From Dipodascopsis uninucleata var. uninucleata (Eukaryota > Ascomycota > Lipomycetes > Lipomycetales > Lipomycetaceae), in the NCBI GenBank assembly GCA_030568195.1, contig JAJLTO010000006.1:806001-870000 (forward strand): a stretch of 64,000 bases of DNA, written 5' to 3'. Both the position numbers and the translations under genes were made by a program. Below the pieces are notes generated by a model. That model had not been told where the DNA came from and searched no databases. It worked only from the letters and a program-made list of their open reading frames with translations. This document shows positions 26,201-36,526 of this stretch, one piece after another; within the stretch, counting starts at the first letter, position 1; every line of letters starts with the position of its first letter.

Positions 26201-26496
26201 TGTACACTATTAGCACCATCACCATTGCTGTTCATATATTCTACCGAGTCTTTATCAATAATACTGGCACTGAGATATAATGCATCATCGTCATCTTTTC
26301 CTGACTCGCTATATTCTTCTTCAAACTCTTCCCTATCCACTACCATCTTATTTCTGGTATCTGCGAGCTCGCGGTCTATAAAGCTATCACTTGATAACAT
26401 TGTTTTCTTCTTTAATGATGCCTCTATTGGTGAGCCTCGACGTCTCTTCGGATTGCCATTAGTGCTAGAAAAAGAACCTGGTCGGCTAGGCTCCAT
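23212..26496 (-). CDS. NMA111: Nma111/HtrA-type nuclear serine protease
   Basis: 1094 residues, single exon. The catalytic triad is intact: H201 (TNRHVV), D232 (HDFGLLRF) and S316 (GGSSGSPV). The spacings of 31 and 84 residues equal those I recall for S. cerevisiae Nma111. PDZ-like domains follow, then the second, catalytically inactive protease-like half typical of this fungal family, with further PDZ-like sequence. The first about 145 residues are an acidic, Ser/Asn-rich extension with a basic KRRRG cluster (18-21), a likely nuclear localisation signal. It places the active His about 80 residues later than in S. cerevisiae. In yeast the enzyme acts in the nucleus on the inhibitor-of-apoptosis protein Bir1 and in stress-induced death; BIR1 is also in this window. 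It is divergent from RPC17 across 0.4 kb. Confidence 0.95.
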   Translation of the reverse strand: MEPSRPGSFSSTNGNPKRRRGSPIEASLKKKTMLSSDSFIDRELADTRNKMVVDREEFEEEYSESGKDDDDALYLSASIIDKDSVEYMNSNGDGANSVHDADSDSSSQGNCTAPNGYKRINSGVSINSDIHGNCKQSTKLPLPTSTGDSIEWQKTIENVVKSVVSIRFAQVTSFDCESALVSEATGFVVDSVRGIIMTNRHVVGAGPFTGFAIFDNHEECDVQPIYRDPVHDFGLLRFNPKAIKYMKLVALTLRPDLAKVGAEIRVIGNDAGEKLSILSGFISRLDRNAPEYGDLTYNDFNTEYIQAAASASGGSSGSPVVNIDGFAVAMQAGGSNESSTDYFLPLYRGLRALKCIQNEEQIARGTIQVQWLLKPFDECRRLGLTTDTEYKIRTEFPEGIGMLVAEVIVPEGPSDGMIEEGDCLVSVNDEHVTKFVRLDEILDSSVGQEIKIVIQRGGVNLKKIISVGDLHAITPDRYVEVTGAVFHNVSYQIARQHVIPAKGVYIAEPAGSFRLDKDRGWILESIDNQKTPDLDSFIKVMQSIRDRQFVVATCRNVQDIHTSNSAIIYIDRHWTAFRMAVRNDKTGLWDFTDLGGDSLPPAPLKPQSARFTELNNNNIGKAANLVRSFVKVSSVIPLKIAGFPRSRRVGQGLVVDAEQGLVVVARSIVPYDLCDIVITVADSITIPGQVVFLHPLQGWAVVSYDPSLVQAPVEAALLSEEPIQSNSSTIFMGFNNNLRMVVARTTVTDISTTTMPPSNTIPRYRATNIDAITIDTVLSNQCGSGVLVDTKGVVGALWLTYLGERNNNTGRDSEYRVGLSTSTIVPILDKVRRNEIPKLRILDVELAVIQMSHARIRGVSEEWIRKVEEADSERHQLFLVWKVVSGNESQVLEEGDVILSVNGKTLTRMSELDMMYDKDELDMTVFRKSQEVQLKVPTVSTENLEIDYIVIWCGAVLHEPHHAVRQQIRKLHSGVYVAARMRGSPAFQYYIAPTFFITHVNGKPTPDLKTFLSIVSKIPDNTYMRLRIVTYDDIPFANSIKANTHYFPTMELVKDRKTPGKWHQFVYDNGERQEKKIEFANEIESLDIVGPDAE

Positions 26497-26898
26497 TCTG
26501 ACGTAGCTATATATATGACCGATAGGCTAGTTTATAAGTAGCAATTCCACTCCCTAAGCCAAAAGTGCCAGCTCTATAAAATTCTCTATTTTAGATCTCT
26601 ATTATCACTCGTCCTCTAGTAATTAAATTAAAGCTTTTATTAGATCTGTGCTTAGGGTGCTTCGTTGGCAATGACATCCAGAAATAAAAAATTTTTTATA
26701 AATGAAGTGGAAATGGGAGGTTTTTTTAAATACCCCTCCGCACTAATTATACCATAATTATATTTTTAGTCTATTATGACTGGTAGGATTATAATGGTTC
26801 CTATAGTACAAGACCAGGATTTTATCTACCTAGTCTCTCTTTGCTAATGCTACTTAGGCGATTTTTAACTGTTCGACAAACCGCGGTCGCTATTTGAA
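26497..26898. other. Divergent promoter region, NMA111 / RPC17
   Basis: About 400 bases shared by two divergent genes. It has AT-rich and homopolymer stretches and a TATATATA run directly before the NMA111 ATG, probably too close to act as its TATA box. No other element is recognised. Confidence 0.5.
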
Positions 26899-27530
26899 AT
26901 GAAGGTATGTACTATCTCTAGTGAAATTTGATTAATGTGTCCGAAGACTAGATACACCTCTGATAAATTGTTGAGAATATTAGTTTATAGAACTTTCGTT
27001 AACCCAATATAGATTGAAACTGCTCGAGACAAGTTATTGTCGAACTATGAAGTTATTCAGTACATCAACTCGATCAAAAAGAAGAAGAAGCAAAATGCAT
27101 CCAGGCGGAAAAGTGTCATGAAGACAGAAAATCTAGAAACTATACTTTTAGAGGTGAGCAATAGTAGTAGGCATTCCGGATCATTGTTGATATCGACCGC
27201 GATAAATTAGTCTGAAGCTGTAGCTGACATGTAGCTTAATTTCAATCATATTAGCTTCAAGGATATTTGAAGGGAACACCCGCAGAAAGGCAAACAGAAG
27301 CTGAAATACGAGCCTTCATTAAAGAGCTTTCTGTATATGAGTTGGAGAAGGCAGAAAAACTCCAGCTAATAAATCTGGCGCCAGTTTCAATGGTCGCACT
27401 TCACAGTGTTATAGAAGAGTGTGATCAAAGATTTTCAGAAGAAGAGCGAGAGCATATGCTCACCCTCGTCAATACTTATTTACACCCAGAAGTTACTGAG
27501 GCTCCATTTGACGACTCAAAAAGAAGTTGA
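26899..27530 (+). CDS. RPC17: RNA polymerase III subunit C17 (three exons)
   Basis: 140-residue protein from exons 26899-26904, 27013-27153 and 27255-27530. Exon 1 carries only ATG AAG before a GTATGT donor. Exon 2 gives IETARDKLLSNYEV, and exon 3 gives the Rpb4-like HRDC segment ending in EKAEKLQLINLAPVSMVALHSVIEEC. These align well from memory with yeast Rpc17, whose N terminus MKVLEERNAFLSDYEV has the same register across the first intron. C17 pairs with C25 in the Pol III stalk and contacts the initiation factor Brf1. A short basic Lys-rich run (KKKKK) sits where yeast has a longer linker, so the protein is slightly shorter than yeast's 161. The introns are 108 and 101 nt. The splice acceptors are clear, but the branch sites are degenerate. 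Confidence 0.9.
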
Positions 27531-27903
27531 ATTCAGGAACAGGTGAATTTACTCCTTTTAATTATTCAAATGCTATTTTAATCTAATTTATGTGTATATA
27601 ATAGGCGTTTAATGCATTTTAAGGGAAGTTTAGTATTTTATTATGAACCAGCGTTGCTATCGTAAGTGTTTTTGCAGAATATCAATTACCTACACAGTCG
27701 TCTCATGCGCTAGTTAAAGTACATTTCATGATATCTATAAATATAGAAAGTAGAATTTATGTATATGTGCAAAAGAAAATAGTAGACTTGAACATAATAG
27801 GATACTCGGATAAGAAACAAAGAAAACCATATACAAAAATAGAGAGATCCTTCTACTTAACAAATAATTACCTTTTTTCCTTTTGCTTTGTTTTGTCAAC
27901 TTA
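27531..27903. other. Convergent 3' spacer, RPC17 / CCT3
   Basis: About 370 AT-rich bases between two gene ends. An open frame on minus that overlaps the CCT3 tail is a shadow of that gene. Confidence 0.6.
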
Positions 27904-29935
27904 TTAAGCTTGCTGCTCCTCAGCAACTTCTCCTTGCGGGCCTTGTAATGCTTCACGTTTCTCTCCCTGCTTTCTGACACCACTGACAATATCATCTACA
28001 CGTAGCAGAAGACAAGCACTCTCTATTGCCGTCTTAATGGATTGAAGTTTAATAACTTCAGGTTCCCAAACACCATACTCTTTCATGTCCACAATCTTAC
28101 CAGTGTCTCCATTAATACCAAAGGTATGCAGTCCCTGTGCATGCTTGGCACGTAATTCTGCAAGTACCTTGATAGGACTAGCACCACAGTTCTGAGCAAG
28201 CGTCCTTGGTATCACCTCAAGGGCTTCCGCGACAGACTTGTATGGCCATTGCTCGATACCACCAACATTCTTACTCTTCTCTGCTAGTAGAACACTGAGA
28301 GCCATCTCAGTAGCACCTCCGCCTGGAGAGAGACGAGGTTCGAAGTACACGTTTCTAGCAACGCACATAGCATCTTGCAAATTGCGCTCGATCTCATTCA
28401 AAATATCCTTACTTGGTCCACGAAGCATGATCGTACATGCACGTGGATTCTGGCAGCCAGTTAAGAAAGTGAAATATTCGTCACCGATGAGTTCAATGTT
28501 GAAAAGTCCACATTCGGTTCCGATATCAGATTCTTTCAAATCATCTATGCGATTAACAATAGTGGCACCAGTAGCACGAGCGATACGGTTGTTATCAGTC
28601 TTCCTGACACGTCGCAAAGCTGTAACATTACCCTTTAACAGATAATGCTGTGCAAGGTCTGACACACCCTTCTCTGTAATGACAAGATCAGGCTTGAAAG
28701 ACAAGATGGTTTCGCAGAGCTGTTTGATTTGTTCCTCTTCGATCTCAAGGATGCGATTCCAGTCTTCCTCTTTTGTGATTTCAATATTCGTCTGCGACTC
28801 TCCCTTTTTGTACTCCAATGGACAGTCCAAAAGAATGATTCTAGGATTCTCGATCCTTCTACGCATTTTGGGATGGGTTACGTCTTTGTTAAGCATAACA
28901 CCATCAAGAACGCGCGAATCCTCAATCTCACCACCAGGAATTTTTTCAACACGGGCGTATCTTTTAATGTCCACCTCACGCTTTCCATTTAATTCAAGAG
29001 AAACAGTACGTACAGCTTTGAGTGCAAGTTCGCACATCAGAGTGCTCCATCGAGCAACAAACTTAGTGCCGATTGAAGCAGAGATTAGCTGTAACATTTG
29101 CTTATCATCATTAAAGTCAACTGGTATCGAAATTTCTTCGATAATCTTCAAAGCATCAGACAGTGCCTTTTTGAAAGCAGAAATAATGACTACTGGATGT
29201 ATGTTACGCTCAACATGAGGATAGGCAAATGCAAGAATTTCGCCAGCTAGATGGACTTTCGTTAGTTGTGCTCGTATCCTTTTGTCTCTCTAGAGAGACT
29301 TCATCTCCACATACCAAGAATAATTACGGTGGTAGTACCATCACCAACTTCTTCATCCTGAGTCCTGCTAAGCTCAATCATGCTCTTAGCTGCTGGGTGA
29401 GACACCTCGATCTCTCGCAATATAGCATGCCCATCATTTGTTAAAACGATACCTTTTACAATGACATAATCTTTGGTTAGTATCGCGTCCATCCAATACA
29501 CAAATTTAATAGATACATACCGCCCATTGGATCAAGCAACATCTTCAGCATAGCCTTAGGCCCAAGACACGTCCGAATAATATCCGCAACACTGTATCAA
29601 AGATGAATGTGTTAGCCATTTATATCACTCGGGCAATTTGACTAACTAAATGTTCTCTCAATATCATATTGAGATACACATCAAATACTCACGTCTTTGC
29701 TGCTGTAATATTCGAAATCTGTGCTCGTCTACCGGTTTGGCGTTCGCCACCAGCATCTAGCATGAATTGTCAGTTTAATTGCTTTTCTATTGAAGTTATA
29801 CTAATCTCTTCGATACGTCTCCTCTTCACCAGCTCCATCTTAACTTGTTGCATAAAAATTAACGACATCGTTTCGATTCGGTCAGTTCTATAATATAATC
29901 CTATACTTACTCATAACAACCACAGGTGCCTGCAT
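27904..29935 (-). CDS. CCT3: CCT/TRiC chaperonin gamma subunit (five exons)
   Basis: 546-residue subunit of the cytosolic chaperonin that folds actin and tubulin. Exons in transcript order are 29911-29935, 29693-29756, 29521-29591, 29315-29452 and 27904-29246, and all joins keep frame. The start MQAPVVVMNAGGERQTGRRAQISN matches the group-II chaperonin N terminus in short pieces. CLGPKAMLKM, the ATP motif GDGTTTVI and the C-terminal LLRVDDIVSG are present, so the product looks complete (yeast is 534). Three introns have TACTAAC, ACTAAC or GCTAAC branch sites and the first has ACTGAC; lengths are 154, 101, 68 and 68 nt. The fourth contains a 16-bp palindrome. The gene is divergent from HIS5. 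Four introns in CCT3 is high for a budding yeast and suggests an early-branching lineage. Confidence 0.95.
29284..29299. repeat. 16-bp perfect palindrome inside CCT3 intron 4
   Basis: GTCTCTCTAGAGAGAC equals its own reverse complement. It lies between the donor and the ACTAAC branch site of a 68-nt intron, so in RNA it could fold into a short stem that brings these signals together. Confidence 0.75.
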
Positions 29936-30306
29936 CTTAAGCACGGTTCTTAATGGATATCCAAATGTGATTCTTTTCTGAAATATGCGACAAGATCTTT
30001 CTCTGATGGACTATTCGAACTGTTTCTATGGCTCCTTTCTATGTGAAAAGAAAAATCTTTTGTGTCGAGCGCGTCAAACTCTCTGGTACAAGCACCTCGT
30101 ATTATTGTTACCCGGTTACAGAATACTGGCAACCTAATTACTGCACCAGATAAAATCATAGAACCATTATTACTCACAGGCCATGAAAGTCGTGAAACAA
30201 ATATATTAATCTAGACGAGCAATTCAAAAAAGTAGTAGAATATCGACCAATTAATAAGAAAAATAAAGGAATTATAAGATACGGCGTATTTTTACTATAT
30301 TAAAGC
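29936..30306. other. Divergent promoter region, CCT3 / HIS5
   Basis: About 370 bases. I looked for a Gcn4 site (TGACTC), expected for an amino-acid biosynthetic gene, and did not find one, nor a clear TATA box for HIS5. An open frame on minus (75 codons) shows no family features. Confidence 0.5.
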
Positions 30307-31673
30307 ATGACAGTGTCAAGAACAACTTCACCTGCGTTCGATTTGAAAGCAATCACCCGACCTAACATATGGGTTTTGGAACCTTACCGCTGCGCTCGAG
30401 AGTAAGTGTCAATTTTGTTTCAGTGGACTATTTCAAGAGGTGTAGAATACAGTAAGGGTGAAATAATATGGCTTTAGCAAACGGTTAACATTAAACGTGG
30501 TGTGCCTTGTGATTAAATAGTGATTACAAAACCGGTGTTTTACTAGACGCGAATGAAAATGCCTATGGACCTGCTATCTTTCACGATGCCATGAAGGAGT
30601 CACTAAGCTCTGGCACTAGCACCCTTAGCTATGAAATTCTGCATGGCCTCAATAGATATCCAGATCCCCACCAGGAAGAATTGAAGCAGATCTTCTGCAA
30701 TGTGCGAAACTCTGAAGCTCCAAAGAGCTTTGGAGAGCTAGTACCACTGGAGCCCAAGAATCTGTATCTTGGAGTTGGCTCGGATGAATGTATTGATACA
30801 ATAATCAGATGCTTTGCAGCTCCCGGAAAGGACAAAATGCTAACTTGTCCTCCTACCTATGGAATGTACTCAGTATCGGCTAATGTCAATGATGTGGAGA
30901 TAGTCCCAGTTTACCTTGACTTAAAGACTAAAGGCTTTCCAGTACGAGTTAATGCTGTTAAAGAAGCATTGGCTGCAGATCCTTCAATCAATCTTGTTTA
31001 TTTCTGCTCTCCGGGAAATCCGACTGCAAGTGTTGTTAGTTTAGAAGCAGTAGAGGAGATCCTGTCGTATCCATCGTGGAATGGTATAGTTGTTGTTGAC
31101 GAGGCTTATATTGATTTTTCACCGCCAGGTAGTTCCTTTGCCCCTCTAGTCACCAAATATAATAATTTGATTGTTCTGCAGACTCTCTCAAAGGCATTTG
31201 GTATGGCTGGTATTCGATTAGGAATTTGCTATTCCTCGCCTGACATCGCTAGAGTTCTTAACAGTGTTAAGGCACCATACAACATTTCTACACTTACCAG
31301 CGACTTCGCGATGAAAGCAGTCTCAACAGAAGGATTGGCCCATTCTCGTAAGAATATTGACCTCATTCTTGAACAGCGCAATAGGCTTCTTAAGGAACTG
31401 CCCAAGATCCCTGGTATTGGTGAATTCATTGGAGGGAATGACGCAAATTTTCTATTAGTTCAAATTCTAGATAAGCCAAATGGTGTTCCATCTAGTCCTA
31501 TAGCCTTGCAGTTATATACAACTCTTGCTGAAACTAAGGGCGTTGTCATAAGATATAGAGGCAAGGAGCCGGGCTGTATTGGTGCATTGAGAATCACTAT
31601 TGGTACCGAGGCAGAGAATGATATTTTGTTGGCCAAGATTGCTGAAGCCCTTGAGGATATTTACGCCATGTAA
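30307..31673 (+). CDS. HIS5: Histidinol-phosphate aminotransferase (two exons)
   Basis: 415-residue PLP enzyme that converts imidazole-acetol phosphate to histidinol phosphate in histidine synthesis, probably cytosolic. Exon 1 (30307-30401) encodes FDLKAITRPNIWVLEPYRCAR and the 119-nt intron splits the next Asp codon. Exon 2 (30521-31673) continues LLDANENAYGP and NRYPDPHQ, both class hallmarks. D225 (VVVDEAYID) should contact the pyridine ring, and K256 (TLSKAFGMAGIRLG) should form the Schiff base. The C-terminal RYRGKEPGCIGALRITIGT is also typical. The branch site is weak (GGTTAAC). A start at the later ATG at 30591 would lose essential N-terminal residues, so exon 1 is needed. Yeast His5 is 385 residues; the excess lies in a short N-terminal addition and loops. 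Confidence 0.95.
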
Positions 31674-31932
31674 TCTACCCCTGCTATGCTGTTTCGCAAA
31701 AGATTTGATTTTTTTGGTCATATTGGCTGTTTTGTTTCTGAGTAACACTTGACTGTTTTATCTGGAACATCAATACCGCGTCAAAGAACTGGATTATTCA
31801 AAATATAGATTCAGCGTTTTGTAATGTACAGAAGCTATACTAATGAACATGTTTCTATTTCATCAATAAGCAGTTATTATCACAAAATTAGAAATTAGAT
31901 TAAAATATACATTAGTACTATAAATATGAATG

Positions 31933-34434
31933 CTAGCTTTCGGCTATTCTTCTAACTGCTAGCAAGCTGATCATAACGCGCTTGTGAAACTTAAGCGCTT
32001 CATTCCACTTAATCCGCACGTTTTCATCTTGCTGTAGTACGGAAATGTATTTTTCCAAGTTAGAACTATTAGATAGTATAGCTAACGAATTCAACCTATC
32101 GGCCTCTTGACGTTCGCTGATATACATGGTCATTTTGAGTTGGTAGATGTTCCACTGCTGTTGATACTGAAGTACATGATCCCAATACTCCTTCAACTCA
32201 GCCTCTGAAGGATTTAGAGTATTCGCAGGTAATGCTGGAGCGACCGGTGGCTCTATATCAAATACTGCCGGTGAATCATGATAATCTATGATATTTGTAT
32301 CATTCTGATACTGTTTACTTGTACTTATAAAGCTCGACATGGGTGCATCTCTGGAGAATGGCAGTTTTGGATCTGCATGTCTTTCTCGACCTGCTAAATT
32401 CTCTTTTGACGTTTCTGATGTTTCCAGCGGAATGGGCGATAGAGGACGATTCACGAAGTCATATTTTGTATCGTTTTGGGGCGCAAAGTTTCCAGTAATT
32501 GATTGATCTTGACTCACGGGCAATGAGTTTTTAAGATCATCAAATTTGAATTCGCTAGTATTCTGAGAAAGAGGGGGAATAGTGTTAAAAAGGCCAAAGT
32601 CGTCGAAGGCATCCTTTGTCGTAAAATTCGATTTTGATGCGTGTGCTGATTTAGCTGTTCTTCGCTTTTCTCTTTTCTTTGATGTAGAAAATAGAGGAGT
32701 AGGCGTGGTCGCACTAGAGTCCTCTAGAGGTGTTGAAGAATTCGTCTTAGACTCCATACGTGAAGTGCTTGTATCTCTGAATTCATGCGATGAGCCAGAA
32801 TCCTTTGCTGGGTTAGAGACAGGTTTCAATTTGCTCTTAGATTTTTTGAGAGAAATCTGCGGCTTGATAGGAGGCATATCGTTAGCTGCGGCAGACAAGA
32901 ATGGATTCTCTTTGGAAAGTACTTTTGACCACATGTCGGCTGAAAAGGAATCCTTAGCTTCCATATTCTTGGAAGCACTTTCAACGTCATTTATCTTTAT
33001 GTTGATGTCATTGATACCGGTAGATGAATTAACTCTCTCTTGAAATAGACGAGACTCCTTTGCAAACCGACTGATGTTTACAGCCGAAGTTAGCTCGTCT
33101 TTATCGTCATCATCGTCTTCGTCATCTCTACCGTCGTCAATTTTAGAATCCTCTTCATCATCGGTCTCCACTGTAACTGTTCGACCACCTCTTGACGTAA
33201 AAAATGGGGACACATTTTCTTCTGACTTCTGGATAGATTCAAACATATTCGTGCTCTCTCCAAAATTGAACTGACGACTCAAATCAGGATTTATAAAATT
33301 GAATTTAGGAGAAGCAAACTGTGTCGAGAATTCTGTCTTCTTATCACCGATATCATCATCAATATTGATACCTTCAATGTCTAAATCATCCTCTTCGAGT
33401 CTGTCCGAAATATCTCCGTCATCAATGTCATCATTTGTTTCATTTACTGTTTCAATGTGAACAAACTGCTTTCTTGATTGGCTAGGTCGTTCACTGGATT
33501 CACTAGTCTGCTGCCACTGTCGATTTACAGAATCAGAAGGCAAGCTGTTATGACAATCTGCAGGTTCAGTCTTAGCATCTGGTTGCTGATCTTCTTTAGA
33601 GTTTACTGAAGTTGCTGCTGCTGCTCTCCTCTCTGCAGATCTGGTAGTAAACTTAGGTGAAGGCTTCGCAAATTGACGCTCGCTTTGAGAGCCTGAAGGG
33701 CCTTTTGGATATTCAGGTGTATGAGGCGATTTCATGGCAGTAGGCGCACTGCGAGTAGAGTCTGTTTGCTTCTGTTGCGATTTCATTCCAGTCGCCGAAC
33801 TTCCAGTAGACTTTGCTTTCGAAAAACGACTTGTAAACTCATACGCACTAGCCTTTCTGGCCGACTGAGAAAATGATGTAAAACTAGCCTTTGGAGCAGC
33901 CTTAGGTGTAGGTGTCGAAGGGGGCTTCGCAGAACGATAGAACTTTGAGGTGTATGCAGATGTGGGAGTATGTGACCAGCCATACTTCTCCCTCTGGGTT
34001 GAATTCCATGCAAATCCTGTTCCTGTTCCTGAGCTTCCCGGTGCATATGGCATAGGTTTATTGGGCGTAGAAGTCCTATGTGTTGCATAAGCGCTGGAAA
34101 ACGAACTGCTGTAAATAGTAGATGAAGATATATTTGCTCGTTTCCGGGCTCGATCATAGATTTCTTTCTTTAGCGAATCACCTAATACGTCATTTGCTTG
34201 AACAATCGCTTTGAACTTCTCGCCGAACTCAGGCTGATTTTGATTTTTGTCTGGATGATATAGCAATGCTATTAATAATTTAGTATATTAGTACATGATC
34301 ATAATGCCCTATACTTTAATTAGCTATTTACCTAGCTTTCTGTATGCCCTTCGAATATCGGCAGCTGTGCTATGCCTCGGAGACAATTCCAAAATTTGAT
34401 AATAGTCTATAGAGACATTTTCTTCTGGCTTCAT
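31933..34434 (-). CDS. J-domain (DnaJ-type) protein, long disordered tail
   Basis: 812 residues from exon 1 (34332-34434) and exon 2 (31933-34268). The 63-nt intron has a TACTAA branch and splits an Ala codon. It interrupts the J domain (residues about 9-72): DYYQILEL and the helix RRAYRKL lie in exon 1, and LLYHPDKN in exon 2, giving an intact H39-P40-D41 motif that stimulates Hsp70 ATPase. The remainder is Ser/Lys/Asp/Glu-rich and largely low complexity, with several FGL/FNF-like hydrophobic spots and a C-terminal helical segment (about 690-812) that includes [20 protein letters not shown]. There is no Gly/Phe or zinc-finger region, so it is a class C J-protein. I recognise no named orthologue; the C-terminal helix may bind the client or partner. 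Confidence 0.85.
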
Positions 34435-35430
34435 GTCTAATCAAGTAATATAACAGGATCTAAGTCAGTTAATCAGTATATCTTCCTATATATTGTAATT
34501 AGTTTTTATCAAGATATAGATGTTCAATTCACATTTACTGATATTGCTTACTTTTCGCAACTAACCATCCGACCTTAAAATAGCTGTCACTAACAGTTTA
34601 AACCAGGTAAACCACCAAAAAACTTTTTTTAACGAAAACACTTTTAAATCTAGAAGTCTAATATTGTTTTTTGGTCCAGATCCTTTGGTTATAAGTATAT
34701 CTGTTGTATAATCCACAACTATACAATGAACTAAAAATTTGAGGAATATGGAGTGATGAAATAAACAAACAAACCTCCCAGCCGATAATTGTCAAATTAT
34801 CTCACGGAGATATGCACCTTCTTAGTAAGACAAGGCAGCAATCAAGTAAGAATAAAAAGCATTCAAATTCACGATCAAAAGAATTTATACGAATTTGCGC
34901 GTGAGATATATGGTGATCGTTCAAACTTGGCTTTGTATGGTCCGTTATATATTAATGGAAGGCACGATACATGTTATATACAACTTTAATTAACCATGTC
35001 TGGACAAGTATTGTACATAGAATGAATGACAACTACATGTCAAAGGAAAGAAGATTCGTAATACTGAAACAGAACAGACTATTTCAGTAGGAAATAAGAG
35101 AAGTAAAAACAGGAAGACATAAACAATGAGTTATTCAAAATACCTTTCAAAGACGAAAAACACACGCACGACTCCACGGCATACACAAAAACGAACAAAC
35201 GACAAGATGAAGTAAATAAATCATGATCAGATCATTAAAAGATCATTATAATAATAACTGAAAAAAGAGAGCAAAATAGCAGCTAAAAGTACATATGCTA
35301 TAATACCAACCAGAAACTGAAACTGATTAATGCAATTTAATATAAAATACAAATGAATACACTATTATCTGTTGATTTACATCTAGGTAAGAATATTGAA
35401 CAATAGTATCACAAAATCTACTTCAAATAA
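34435..35430. other. Spacer between the J-protein and SNF11-like genes
   Basis: About 1 kb of AT-rich sequence. Its only notable content is the short open frame at 34789-34989, listed separately. Confidence 0.5.
34789..34989 (+). CDS. Possible small ORF or exon, unrecognised
   Basis: A 66-codon frame on + preceded directly by a stop codon and lacking an ATG. The deduced peptide has a balanced composition (for example LYEFAREIYGDRSNLALYG and YINGRHDTCYIQL) that looks more like protein than most chance frames here. If real it would need an upstream exon spliced in, and I could not find a convincing one. It may equally be accidental. Confidence 0.2.
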   Translation: MSNYLTEICTFLVRQGSNQVRIKSIQIHDQKNLYEFAREIYGDRSNLALYGPLYINGRHDTCYIQL

Positions 35431-36526
35431 TCACATCGGTGACTGCTTCAGAAACTGTTGAGCTTGCTGAGCCTGAGCTTGTTGCTGAGCTTGTTGCTGC
35501 GGGAAAAACATTTGCTGTTGAGGTTGCGACTGAAACTGTTGAGTTGCCAATGGATTGATATTCAGCATCTGCTGGTCAATCGACGTTACCTGCTGTAATT
35601 GAGGAGATCCATTCTGCTGTGAGTGCTGCTGCTGCTGCTGTTGTTGAAGCAACTGTTGCTGAAGTTTTCTTTGCTGTAACTGTTGCTGTAACTGTTGCTG
35701 GTATTGTTGTTGTAACTGTTGTTGTGGGATGAATGGCTGTTGCATTTGTTGCATCTGCTGGAACTGATGCGCTTGCTTCGCCTGTTGCTGTTTTTGTTGG
35801 AGCTGAAGTAACTGCAACTGAAGCTGTTGTTGTTGTTGTTGTTGCTGCTGCTGCTGTTGTTGATTTTGGGCCTGATGGACATGCTGAGCTTGTAGTTGAG
35901 CTTGTAATTGTTGTGCCTGTTGGAGAGCTGCCGCAGTCGTTACCGTTGCTGATGAAGGCTGTGGGTGAGATACTTGCTGTTGCTGTTGTTGAGCAATAAC
36001 AGGTGACTGCTGTTTCTGCCGTTGTTGTTGTTGTTGTTGCTGCTGCTGCTGTTGTTGTTGTTGCTGTTGTTGTTGTTGCTGTTGTTGCTGTTGTTGTTGT
36101 TGCTGTTGTTGCTGCATTGATTGAATAGCTAGAACAGCATCTCGAAACAATTCCTGGAGTCGCTTATAAGGTTCTGCCAAACTAGTAATTCCCGGAGGAG
36201 CAAATAATATCTGTGGATATTGAGGTGTGTGCGTAATCTTTCCACGATCAGCTACACCAGCAAGATAAGCAAGGTTACATTGAAGTCTTTTCATACACCT
36301 ATATTCGAATAAACGTTAGTAACTCTCCAATTAGCCACGTATTAGTCCGCAGCATGTCAATATTTGATACTACATACCCAACGAAAATAGGATCAGCTCG
36401 GACTTTTTCAGGGTCTCCCTTCGTAGTCGTCTGGATCTGGATTGATTCACGGAACAATTCAGCGTTGATCTCAAGAACCAGCGACACTCGCCTCCGATCC
36501 AGCTCCAATTTCATTAAGTCGGCCAT
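35431..36526 (-). CDS. SNF11: SNF11/SS18-like SWI/SNF subunit, polyglutamine-rich (two exons)
   Basis: 338 residues from exon 1 (36378-36526) and exon 2 (35431-36298), with a 79-nt intron that has a TACTAAC branch. The N-terminal about 105 residues resemble yeast Snf11 from memory: a helix LVLEINAELFRESIQIQ, then KRLQCNLAYLAGVAD, then a PP-containing loop and EPYKRLQELFRDA. The second helix also resembles the SS18/SSXT N-terminal domain of animals. After residue 111 comes an uninterrupted run of 31 glutamines (112-142, mixed CAA and CAG codons), and the rest is almost wholly Gln-rich to the stop. Snf11 (169 residues in yeast) binds the Snf2 ATPase in SWI/SNF and has no such tail, so this copy has an SS18-like layout. 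Its partner subunit Swi1 is encoded at 57.2 kb. Identity is fairly likely but rests on a remembered alignment. Confidence 0.68.
35586..36114. repeat. CAG/CAA trinucleotide repeats coding for polyglutamine
   Basis: Dense TTG/CTG triplets on + (CAA/CAG on the coding strand) within the SNF11-like exon 2. The longest uninterrupted tract is 36022-36114, which is 31 codons. The interleaving of CAA and CAG should slow slippage, but the length is likely to vary between strains. Confidence 0.85.

Noticed and set aside
29936-30306. Gcn4 site (TGACTC) upstream of HIS5
   Set aside because: I searched by eye on both strands and found none, so no regulatory feature is claimed.
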